Made by a program: the position numbers and the translations under genes. The notes below the pieces were generated by a model. It did not search any database. It was not told the origin of the DNA and was given only the letters and a program-made list of their open reading frames with translations. A DNA stretch of 64,000 nucleotides. Source: an uncultured Bacteroides sp. (lineage in GTDB: Bacteria > Bacteroidota > Bacteroidia > Bacteroidales > Bacteroidaceae). Position 1 is the first letter of the stretch. The number at the start of each line of letters is the position of its first letter. Location of the stretch: contig CASDXF010000003.1 of NCBI GenBank assembly GCA_949285075.1, positions 1 to 64,000 on the forward strand. The letters are read 5' to 3'. Shown here piece by piece: positions 8,146-15,815 of the stretch.

Positions 8146-9066
8146 ATGCCTTTAAATTTACCCGATAAGCTTCCGGCGATTGAACTGCTGAAGAAAGAGA
8201 ATATATTCGTTATAGATACTTCTCGGGCGACGCGACAGGATATTCGCCCCTTGCGGATTGTCATTTTAAACTTGATGCCCTTGAAGATAACGACAGAGAC
8301 GGATTTGATTAGATTATTGTCTAACACTCCTCTTCAGGTGGAAATCTCGTTTATGAAGATTAAGAGTCATACTTCTAAGAATACTCCAATAGAGCACATG
8401 AAGGCTTTTTACACGGATTTTGAATTGATGCGAGAAGAAAAGTATGACGGAATGATTATTACTGGGGCTCCGGTTGAACAAATGGATTTTGAGGAGGTGA
8501 CTTATTGGGATGAAATAAGCGAAATATTCAGTTGGGCGAAGACGCACGTCACTTCCACTCTATATATCTGTTGGGCGGCTCAGGCTGGACTGTACTACCA
8601 CTACGGAGTGCCGAAATACCCGTTGGAACGGAAGATGTTCGGCATCTTCGAACATCGGGTACTGGAGCCGCTGCATCCCATCTTCCGAGGGTTCGATGAT
8701 CGCTTCTACGTACCGCACAGCCGGCATACGGAGGTACGTAGGGAGGACATACTGAAGGTGCCGGAGTTGACGTTGCTTTCGGAATCGGAAGAGGCGGGAG
8801 TTTATATGGTTATGGCGCGGGGAGGAAGGGAGTTTTTCGTAACCGGACACTCGGAATATTCTCCGTTGACATTAGACACGGAATATCGCCGCGATTTGAG
8901 CAAGGGGTTGCCGATTGACATGCCGCGCAATTACTACGTGGACGATAATCCGGAAAAAGGACCGTTGGTGCGTTGGAGAGCTCACGCCAATCTGCTTTTT
9001 TCTAACTGGCTAAACTATTTTGTTTATCAAGAGACGCCTTATGATATTAATGAAATCGGAGGATAG
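8146..9066 (+). CDS. metA: Homoserine O-acetyltransferase, MetA (HTS) family
   Basis: Activates homoserine for methionine synthesis; 306 residues, the family length. The catalytic Cys142 is in LYICWAAQ, the His/Glu pair is in GHSEYSP, and [13 protein letters not shown] is the family signature. Position 111 decides the acyl donor: published work on this family links Gly111 to succinyl-CoA and Glu111 to acetyl-CoA. Here the motif is GAPVE with Glu at 111 by direct count, so acetyl-CoA is predicted although automatic annotation often says succinyltransferase. The first half of the gene is AT-richer than the second half. Confidence 0.92.
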   Translation: MPLNLPDKLPAIELLKKENIFVIDTSRATRQDIRPLRIVILNLMPLKITTETDLIRLLSNTPLQVEISFMKIKSHTSKNTPIEHMKAFYTDFELMREEKYDGMIITGAPVEQMDFEEVTYWDEISEIFSWAKTHVTSTLYICWAAQAGLYYHYGVPKYPLERKMFGIFEHRVLEPLHPIFRGFDDRFYVPHSRHTEVRREDILKVPELTLLSESEEAGVYMVMARGGREFFVTGHSEYSPLTLDTEYRRDLSKGLPIDMPRNYYVDDNPEKGPLVRWRAHANLLFSNWLNYFVYQETPYDINEIGG

Positions 9067-9139
9067 GTTTACAGTGGGAAAGGAAAGCCCATTTCTCAAC
9101 ATCAAAAGCTGATTTCTTATAATTTAGAACCTCATTACG

Positions 9140-10966
9140 TTGAAGACTCGTAAGATAGAACTTCTGGCTCCGGCGAAGAATCTGGAGTGTGGCATAGAGG
9201 CGGTGAACCACGGAGCGGACGCCGTATATATCGGAGCACCCAAGTTCGGCGCACGTGCGGCGGCGGTCAACTCCTTGACGGACATCGAAGAGTTGGTAAA
9301 GTATGCTCACTTATATAATGTACGTGTATATGTGACGGTGAACACGATACTGAAGGAGGACGAGCTGAAGGAGACGGAGGAGATGATTCATTCCCTCTAT
9401 CGGATAGGAGTGGATGCGCTGATTGTGCAGGACATGGGTATTACGAAACTGAATCTGCCTCCCATCCCTCTCCACGCCAGTACGCAGATGGACAACCGCA
9501 CGCCGGAGAAGGCCGTGTTCCTGCGAAAGGCGGGATTCAGGCAGATTGTGTTGGCCCGTGAGCTGTCGCTTCGTGAGATTAACGAGATACACGAGGCCTG
9601 CCCCGACGCGGCGTTGGAGGTCTTTGTGCACGGCGCCCTTTGCGTCAGTTACAGCGGGCAGTGTTACGTCAGTCAGGCTTGCTTCGGGCGGAGCGCCAAT
9701 AGGGGGGAGTGCGCGCAGTTCTGTCGATTGCCGTTCAATATGGTCGACGCTGACGGGAAGGTGATAGCGAGGGAGAAGCATCTGCTGTCGCTGAAGGACA
9801 TGAACCGCAGCGACGAGTTGGAGCGGCTGTTGGACGCCGGTGTCTCCTCCTTCAAGATTGAGGGGCGACTGAAGGAGGTCTCTTACGTGAAGAACGTGAC
9901 GGCGGCCTATCGGCAGAAGCTCGACGCTATCCTCGCCCGACGGCCGGAGTATGTCCGGGCCTCCTCGGGAACCTGTCGCCTTACCTTTACGCCACGACTG
10001 GAGAAGAGCTTCAATCGGGGATTTACCCAATACTTCCTCCACGGGAGAGACCGTGAAATCTCCTCCTTCGACACTCCCAAGTCACTGGGGGAGGAGATGG
10101 GGATAGTGAAGGAGGTGCGGGGAAGCTACCTCACCGTGTCGGGAGTCAAGCCGTTCCACAACGGAGACGGGGTATGCTACATCGACGAGAAAGGACACTT
10201 ATGCGGGTTCAGGGTCAACAGGGTGGAGGCGAATAAGCTATACCCGCAAGAGATGCCGAACGTCAGGCCCCGCACGAGACTGTACCGTAACTATGACCAA
10301 GAGTTCGAACGGACGCTGCTCCGTCCTTCCGCGGAACGGAAGATCGGAGTGGCGTTCCTGTTGCGCGACCATTCCTCGGGCTTCGCATTGGACGCGAGCG
10401 ACGAGGACGGCAACAGCGTCACGCTCTCGCTGCCTTGCGAGAAAGAGCTTGCGCGCACCCCGCAGACGGAGAACCTCAAGGCGCAGCTCAGGAAGACGGG
10501 GAACACGCCCTTCGAGGCGCGACGGGTGGAAGTCGCCTTCTCCGCCGAATGGTTCCTGCCGGTGTCGGCGCTGGCCGAGCTAAGGCGAAGGGCGCTAGAC
10601 AAGCTAAGGACACTGCGGGGCATCAACTACCGCCGGGAGCTGACCGTATGGAAACAGACCGCCCACGACTATCCTGAAAGGGAGCTGACTTATCTGGGGA
10701 ACGTGATGAACTCCCGGGCGGCCTCGTTCTACCGGGAGCACGGGGTAAAACGCGTTGAGGCGGCTTTTGAGGCGGCCCCTCCTCGGGATGCCACGCTGAT
10801 GTTCTGCAAGCACTGCCTGCGGTACAGCATGGGATGGTGCCCCACGCGTCAGCGGACGCGCTCGCCTTTCAGGGAACCGTACTACCTCGTCATGAGCGAC
10901 GGGAGACGCTTCCGGTTAGTGTTCGATTGCAAGAATTGTCAGATGAGCGTGAAGGAGGCCGAGTAG
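9140..10966 (+). CDS. U32 family protein, RlhA-like
   Basis: A 608-residue protein with the U32 domain (ELLAPAKNLECGIEAVNHGADAVY at the start). The cysteine cluster CVSYSGQCYVSQACFG...GECAQFC, around residues 167-196, binds an Fe-S cluster in characterised relatives. The C-terminal part is typical of the long form (CKHCLRYSMGWCP, DCKNCQMSV). Related enzymes RlhA and TrhP hydroxylate rRNA or tRNA cytidine/uridine using prephenate; the older peptidase label is not supported by function. The start is TTG at 9140, the only one that gives the full N-terminal strand. Its stop abuts the next gene with no spacer. GC content rises sharply along the gene. Confidence 0.85.
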   Translation: MKTRKIELLAPAKNLECGIEAVNHGADAVYIGAPKFGARAAAVNSLTDIEELVKYAHLYNVRVYVTVNTILKEDELKETEEMIHSLYRIGVDALIVQDMGITKLNLPPIPLHASTQMDNRTPEKAVFLRKAGFRQIVLARELSLREINEIHEACPDAALEVFVHGALCVSYSGQCYVSQACFGRSANRGECAQFCRLPFNMVDADGKVIAREKHLLSLKDMNRSDELERLLDAGVSSFKIEGRLKEVSYVKNVTAAYRQKLDAILARRPEYVRASSGTCRLTFTPRLEKSFNRGFTQYFLHGRDREISSFDTPKSLGEEMGIVKEVRGSYLTVSGVKPFHNGDGVCYIDEKGHLCGFRVNRVEANKLYPQEMPNVRPRTRLYRNYDQEFERTLLRPSAERKIGVAFLLRDHSSGFALDASDEDGNSVTLSLPCEKELARTPQTENLKAQLRKTGNTPFEARRVEVAFSAEWFLPVSALAELRRRALDKLRTLRGINYRRELTVWKQTAHDYPERELTYLGNVMNSRAASFYREHGVKRVEAAFEAAPPRDATLMFCKHCLRYSMGWCPTRQRTRSPFREPYYLVMSDGRRFRLVFDCKNCQMSVKEAE

Positions 10967-11983
10967 ATGGAAAGGGAAAGGACAAGCGTAAGGTACAGGA
11001 CGGGAGGCGAGGCCCGTGGGCGGACGGTCAGGGTTGGCCTCTTGCTCTTCGCACTGCTTACGTTACTCTCCGCCTGCCATTACAGGATACCCGACCTCTC
11101 CTCGGAAGGGATTTCCCAGAAGACGAGGGACTCGCTGACCTACCTTTACGAGCGGCACTATACGCTAGGAGCGAACATGGAAGTCATGGCGGACTCCTCT
11201 GTCCTCGACCTCCTGCCGATAAAGGACAAGCACATCACACTGCATAGGGGAGACCGCGTGGTGGTGGCCGAGTTCGCCATCCATCCGGCGGACACTGTGG
11301 ACAGCGTATGGGTGAAACTGGCCCACACGCAGGAAGCGCAAGGGTGGATACGCGAGGGCGACCTGAAGCGCTCCTATGTCCCCACTGACGGCATCTCGCA
11401 GGCTATACACTTGTTCAGCCACACGCACGTCTCTTACTTCATCATTGTGTTCGCACTGTTCATAGGGGTACTCCTGTTTCACGCGTTCAGCCGGGAACGG
11501 CTGAGGCTAGTCTACTTTAACGACATAGACAGCGTATACCCGCTATTCCTCTGCCTGCTGACAGCCTTTAGCGCCACCGTCTACGAGTCTATGCAGGTCT
11601 TTGCGCCGGATATGTGGGAACACTACTACTACAATCCCACACTGTCGCCCTTCAAGGTGCCGTTCGTGCTGTCGGTCTTTCTCTTGAGTATCTGGCTGTT
11701 TCTGGCGGTGTTCCTCGCGGTGCTCGACGATATTTTCCGTCAGCTCAGTCCGGGAGCCGCCATCTGTTACTTGCTCGGGTTGGTATCGTGCTGCATCGTC
11801 TGTTACTTCTTCTTTATCCTCACCGTCCCCCTCTACGTGGGCTATCTGTTCCTTGCGGTCTTCGTATGGCTCTTCGCCCGTAAGGTGCGGCGCAGCGCGG
11901 CCTACAAGTACCGCTGCGGGCGGTGCGGCGAGAAGCTGAAGACCACGGGCGTGTGTCCGAGGTGCGGGGCGGTGAACCGCTGA
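10967..11983 (+). CDS. Membrane lipoprotein with SH3-like and zinc-ribbon ends
   Basis: A 338-residue protein of unknown function. In order: basic N-terminus; hydrophobic segment with a lipobox (TLLSACHYR, Cys near residue 37); an SH3b-like stretch ending VKLAHTQEAQGWIREGDL (about 98-144); four to five hydrophobic segments (about 155-308); and a C-terminal zinc ribbon CGRCGEKLKTTGVCPRCG. If the N-terminus is outside, the ribbon would face the cytoplasm. It begins directly after the U32 stop codon, so the two are translated from one message. The basic 20-residue leader could mean the true start is a little downstream. Confidence 0.75.
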   Translation: MERERTSVRYRTGGEARGRTVRVGLLLFALLTLLSACHYRIPDLSSEGISQKTRDSLTYLYERHYTLGANMEVMADSSVLDLLPIKDKHITLHRGDRVVVAEFAIHPADTVDSVWVKLAHTQEAQGWIREGDLKRSYVPTDGISQAIHLFSHTHVSYFIIVFALFIGVLLFHAFSRERLRLVYFNDIDSVYPLFLCLLTAFSATVYESMQVFAPDMWEHYYYNPTLSPFKVPFVLSVFLLSIWLFLAVFLAVLDDIFRQLSPGAAICYLLGLVSCCIVCYFFFILTVPLYVGYLFLAVFVWLFARKVRRSAAYKYRCGRCGEKLKTTGVCPRCGAVNR

Positions 11984-11990
11984 GGTCTCC

Positions 11991-14378
11991 TTAGAGGCGG
12001 CAACGGACTGACACGCCCCCTTGAACGGGCTTGCCCGGCTGCCTGAACGAGCGTCCCATCGTCTCGAAGTAGAAGGTGGAGTAGTCCTTGTCGAGCAGGT
12101 TGCGGCCCCACACGCTGAGGCTCACCCGCTCCGTCTCGAAGGTCACCTGACCGTTCAGCGTCCCGTAGAAGGGTTGGTGAGTGTCGTTACTCTCCGTCCA
12201 ATAGATACGTCCCGCGCCGCTGTAGTTTGCCTGAAGTATGACGCGGCGGAAGAAGAAGGAGGGGCGGCACTCGAACACGTACTCCCCGCCCACGTTCAGC
12301 GTATGTCTCGGCACGAAGGGCACGTAATTGCCGTTGTAGTTCTCACGCTCCGTCAGCGTGCCGTCGGCCTGCTCTTGGCGCACCACGTAGTCGGTGAAGG
12401 TGGCCCGGGTGTATCCGTAGGCCATGTTCAGGTGGAGGCGGTCGGTCAGGTTGGCACGGGCGGACAGCTCGACCCCGTAGCTGCGGCTGCGTCCGGCGTT
12501 GGTGGTGGTGCGTCCCAAGCCGCTCGCGGCGAACTGCGCCACCTGCTGGTCACGGGTGTCCATGTAGAAGGCGGCCAAGTCTGCCCACAGCTTACCGTCC
12601 CATAAGGTCAGGTGGCTCCCAAGCTCGTAGCTCCACGTGTATTCAGGCTTATAGCGGGTGGCTTGGCGCACGTCGGGGTCGGCCTCCTTCAGCGAGAGGA
12701 TGTAGGAGCTCATCTGCGAGAAGGAGGGGTAAGCGGCCAACGCGTCGAGCATGGAGTTGCGCAAGGCGCCCTGAGCGAGGTCGGAGAATAGCTGGATGTT
12801 GTACCCGCCCGAGCGGTAGCCTTTGGCGGCGGTGGCGTAGACGCTGTTTCCCCGCTTCCACTCGTACTGAAGGGCGAACTTGGGCAGCAGTTGCAGATAG
12901 TCGTCCGACTCATCGCCCACGAAACTGGTCGTGGCGTTCAGGTGACTGGCGGTGATGCCCATCACCGAGAAGTCGAAGTCCAGAGGCTCGCTGAAGGAGC
13001 GGTAGTCCATCGTCATGCGCTCGTAGTCGAGGCGCAGTCCCACCGTGGCCGAGAGGCCCCGCACGCCCGCCAGATTGTTGAGGGTGGACTGGTGGAAGAC
13101 GGCCCCGTTCCACGTGGGAGTATCGAATCTGCCCTCTATGGTCAGCGTCTCGTTATTGGCCGTCATGCGCATGGAGGGGGCCTGCGAGGGCAGCGACTCG
13201 AACACGCCGTTGACGTTGTCCTCTATCACCGACTTCACGCCCTCGCTCCTGAACTGTACCGGGGCGTTGGTGTGCAGCCACTGGTAGAAGGCGAAGGCTC
13301 CCGTCGTCCACTGCCAGTCGCCACCGGGCTTCGACTTCAGTATGATTTCCTCGGAGAGGGTGTTGACCCGCTGCCGCTGTTGCAGGGTGTAGATGTCGAG
13401 CTCGGTAAAGTCTTGGTCGAGGAACATCCGGTCGGTCAGGTTCTGATAACCGGTGACCGCGCTCAGGATAAAGCGCGGCGCTTGGTATTCGACGTTCACC
13501 CCGGCGTTCAGCATCCCTCGGCGGTAGCCGCTGCGTTCGTTGTAGGCTATCTTCCCAATGTATCGCTCGCGGTCTTCCTCGCCTTCGGTCACGCCCACAT
13601 ACTCGTAAGGATATCCCCCTTGATCGCCGTATTCGTAGCTGACGCTCATGTCTACCTTCAGGTTATCGTTGGGCAGGACGATGGCTCTCATGCGTCCCCC
13701 GCCCGCGTCGCTCCGGTCTATCCGCTCATACCCCTGGGCCGCGTTCTTGAAGAAGCCTCCCGTGTGTTCGTAGAACCCTCCGGCGGAGAAGGCGAACCGC
13801 TCCGATATGCGGTGGTAGTGGGTCAGCGACGCTCGATAGTCGTTGTACGCCCCGCCTTCGGCCCTCAGGTCGGTGCCTTGATAGGTGAAGGGCGATTTGG
13901 TATGTACCTTGACGAGACCCGCCATCGTGTTGCGTCCGTAGAGCGTACCCTGCGGGCCCCGGAGCACATCGATTCGCTCCACGTCGGCGTAGCTGAAGTC
14001 AAAGGCCGACTTATCGATGGAGGGGATGTTGTCTACGTACAGTCCCACCGACGGCGTATTGATGCGCGAGCCGATGCCCCTTATGTAGATGGAAGTGGTG
14101 AGCTTCGACCCGTAATCGGGGATAAAGAGGTTAGGGACGAGCGAGGTGAGGCTCTTGACGGAGCGCACTTGGGCTGCCCTCATGTCCTGCTGAGACAGCA
14201 GTGTGGCGGCCCCGGGCAGGTCGCGCAACTTCCGGTTCTCCTTAGGCGCGGCGATGACCACAACCTCCTCGATGTCAATCACTTTCAGTGAGTCCCTTGT
14301 AGACTCGTCGGCCCTCGCCACTCCCGTTGTCAGCAGGGAGAGTGCGGCCAGTGCCGTCAGTACATGTTCTCTTTTCAT
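11991..14378 (-). CDS. TonB-dependent outer-membrane receptor (not SusC-type)
   Basis: A 795-residue receptor with a signal peptide (MKREHVLTALAALSLLTTGVARA), TonB-box-like IEEVVVIA, a plug domain (RGIGSRINTPSVGLYVDNIP, DVLRGPQGTLYGRN) and a C-terminal beta-barrel ending VSVRCRL. There is no carboxypeptidase-like N-domain and no susD neighbour, so it resembles siderophore or cofactor receptors rather than glycan receptors. The open frame runs to 14744, but only the ATG at 14378 begins the signal peptide. Its start is preceded by a TTACTTTGCGG promoter element and the palindrome array. Convergent with the lipoprotein gene, 7 bases apart. Confidence 0.9.
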   Translation of the reverse strand: MKREHVLTALAALSLLTTGVARADESTRDSLKVIDIEEVVVIAAPKENRKLRDLPGAATLLSQQDMRAAQVRSVKSLTSLVPNLFIPDYGSKLTTSIYIRGIGSRINTPSVGLYVDNIPSIDKSAFDFSYADVERIDVLRGPQGTLYGRNTMAGLVKVHTKSPFTYQGTDLRAEGGAYNDYRASLTHYHRISERFAFSAGGFYEHTGGFFKNAAQGYERIDRSDAGGGRMRAIVLPNDNLKVDMSVSYEYGDQGGYPYEYVGVTEGEEDRERYIGKIAYNERSGYRRGMLNAGVNVEYQAPRFILSAVTGYQNLTDRMFLDQDFTELDIYTLQQRQRVNTLSEEIILKSKPGGDWQWTTGAFAFYQWLHTNAPVQFRSEGVKSVIEDNVNGVFESLPSQAPSMRMTANNETLTIEGRFDTPTWNGAVFHQSTLNNLAGVRGLSATVGLRLDYERMTMDYRSFSEPLDFDFSVMGITASHLNATTSFVGDESDDYLQLLPKFALQYEWKRGNSVYATAAKGYRSGGYNIQLFSDLAQGALRNSMLDALAAYPSFSQMSSYILSLKEADPDVRQATRYKPEYTWSYELGSHLTLWDGKLWADLAAFYMDTRDQQVAQFAASGLGRTTTNAGRSRSYGVELSARANLTDRLHLNMAYGYTRATFTDYVVRQEQADGTLTERENYNGNYVPFVPRHTLNVGGEYVFECRPSFFFRRVILQANYSGAGRIYWTESNDTHQPFYGTLNGQVTFETERVSLSVWGRNLLDKDYSTFYFETMGRSFRQPGKPVQGGVSVRCRL

Positions 14379-14397
14379 TATCGTTCCTGTTTCCGAC

Positions 14398-14407
14398 CGC
14401 AAAGTAA
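14398..14407 (-). promoter_or_regulatory. Putative -7 element of the TonB receptor gene
   Basis: Minus-strand TTACTTTGCG lies 20 bases above the ATG. The same TTACTTTGCG word precedes the TamB gene (26054-26062), suggesting a variant of the Bacteroidetes -7 box. Confidence 0.4.
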
Positions 14408-14508
14408 CGGCAAATATTCGGGACGGGCAATCCTCATTTATAAGGAGGCCGCGCGCCACTGGAGAGCGAGGCGAGGGGAGACCGTCCGTCCCCGTCCCTC
14501 CCCCTCGG

Positions 14509-14940
14509 CAGGAGACGAAAGTGTAAGGAACTTTCGCACATCCCTCGCCACCCGGTTTTCCCGTGCGCGGAGAGTCGACACTGTTGAAACTCCCCTCCAT
14601 ACCCCCTCTACAGTACCTTCTGGCGGGGGTCGAAAGTGTCCGACCGACACTATCGAAAGTGTCTACCCCCACACTTACGTAAGTGTCCCCCCCCACACTA
14701 TCGATAGTGTCTAGCGGACACTTTCGATAGTGTCTGCCATACACTTTCGACAGTGTCTGCCGCTGACTTACGTTGTAAACTATTATGTACGTATGGGAAT
14801 AGTTAATGGTTAGTGATTAATGACGAAATGAATTAATATATAGAGTAACATGCCGTGGCTTACGTTACTTGCCACACATTATTATATATGGTAATGTGCG
14901 GAGACTCACGTTATCCACCGCTTGTTAATAACGTAAGTAC
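14509..14940. repeat. Phased array of 16-bp palindromes, about 23-bp period
   Basis: Five well-kept units, all read directly: 14647-14662 ACACTATCGAAAGTGT; 14671-14686 ACACTTACGTAAGTGT (perfect); 14695-14710 ACACTATCGATAGTGT (perfect); 14718-14733 ACACTTTCGATAGTGT; 14741-14756 ACACTTTCGACAGTGT. Centres are 24, 24, 23 and 23 bases apart with 7-8-base spacers starting CT or C. Weaker units keep the phase: centres near 14516, 14585, 14631, 14771, 14863, 14886 (CACATTA/TAATGTG arms), 14909 and 14932 all fall on 23-base steps. The cores alternate TCGA and ACGT. The array lies upstream of the TonB receptor gene and downstream of the LuxR-type gene. Confidence 0.85.
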
Positions 14941-15036
14941 GAAATGGAGAGAGGACGGTGAAGCCGTCCTACGATGCTTAGCCGCTGCGTACCGCATTCA
15001 CGGTACCTGCAGAAAGGGAGCAACGTCACATAATAC

Positions 15037-15173
15037 GCACCTCGAAGGGGTGCAACAGCATGAGGCTACGGTTCGACCCCTTCGAGGTCGAAGTCAAAGG
15101 CAAACGTACACTTCCCGCAGGTGCCACATACGTGGCACGCAGCGGATAAGCGTCGTAAGACCTCTTCGAGGTC
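15037..15173. repeat. Cluster of hairpins with CCTCGAAG/CTTCGAGG words
   Basis: Several inverted repeats in 137 bases. ACCTCGAAGGGGT (15039-15051) pairs with ACCCCTTCGAGGT (15076-15088), 13 bp. TTCGACC/GGTCGAA lies at 15072-15092. GTGCCAC-ATAC-GTGGCAC is at 15121-15138, and GACCTC-TTC-GAGGTC at 15159-15173. The words repeat among the hairpins. It lies just past the LuxR-type gene stop, so one of them may be its terminator, but no T-run was identified. Confidence 0.6.
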
Positions 15174-15194
15174 CGCAGTTCCCCGTGCGCTCGG

Positions 15195-15797
15195 TCAGAT
15201 TTCGTCCGCCTCGACGTACCCGTTCATCACGGCGTAGATGGTCAGCCCCGATACCGACTTGATGCCGAGCTTCTCCGTGATGCGCTTGCGGTGACTGATG
15301 ACGGTGGTCAGCCCGATGCCCAGTCGGTCGGCCACCTCCTTGTTGAGCAGTCCTTTCGCCACGAGCGCCAGAACCTCCGCCTCGCGGGCGGTCAGCGTCT
15401 CGCGCTCCTCCACGGCGGCGGGCGAGGGCGAGGCGGTCTCTCCGGGGTATCCACTGTGGTGCGCCCGCTGGTGTAGCTTCAGTATCTCCCTGACCAGTTC
15501 CCGCTCGGGAGCGCAGACGTTCAGCGCCTGAATGTCCGCCAGTTGCGCGCTCGGGCCGTTGCCCGCCAGTACGATGGTCTTCCTTCGGCGCGACAGGAAG
15601 AAGGCGGCGTGCTCCATATAGATTTGTGCGGAGACGAAGTAGTGGACGTACATGTCGGGAGTGTCGTCCGTCAGCTCGGCGAACTGACGGAACATGCGGA
15701 TGGTGGCCGCAGGGATTATCTCCTCCAGTATGGCCTTCAGCCCCAGAGCCGTCAGCGTATTAGCCTCCACGATGGCTATCTCCGGTCTATGCCCCAT
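15195..15797 (-). CDS. LuxR-type regulator with degenerate receiver domain
   Basis: A 200-residue DNA-binding protein. The C-terminal third is a LuxR helix-turn-helix (LTAREAEVLALVAKGLLNKEVADRLGI). The N-terminal part starts like a response-regulator receiver (EIAIVEANTLTALGLKAILEE), but the place of the phospho-accepting aspartate reads PDMYVHYFVSAQ with no Asp, so phosphorylation control is unlikely. It follows the FAD-protein gene by 18 bases and is separated from the TonB receptor gene by the palindrome array. A role in controlling that receptor is inference from position only. Confidence 0.85.
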   Translation of the reverse strand: MGHRPEIAIVEANTLTALGLKAILEEIIPAATIRMFRQFAELTDDTPDMYVHYFVSAQIYMEHAAFFLSRRRKTIVLAGNGPSAQLADIQALNVCAPERELVREILKLHQRAHHSGYPGETASPSPAAVEERETLTAREAEVLALVAKGLLNKEVADRLGIGLTTVISHRKRITEKLGIKSVSGLTIYAVMNGYVEADEI

Positions 15798-15815
15798 AGC
15801 TCCGCCTCCCTCCGG

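Noticed and set aside
12891-14291. 466-codon plus-strand open frame opposite the TonB receptor gene
   Set aside because: It is antisense to a clear receptor gene in GC-rich DNA, where stop codons are rare; it has no recognisable domain and a composition unlike a real protein.
14379-14744. N-terminal extension of the TonB receptor frame
   Set aside because: It runs through the palindrome array, while a normal signal peptide begins at 14378.
14640-14760. Palindrome array considered as a CRISPR array
   Set aside because: Spacers are only 7-8 bases, the repeats themselves vary, and no cas gene is present.
14855-15262. 135-codon plus-strand frame across the hairpin region
   Set aside because: It runs through the palindromic DNA and into the antisense strand of the LuxR-type gene; no protein features.
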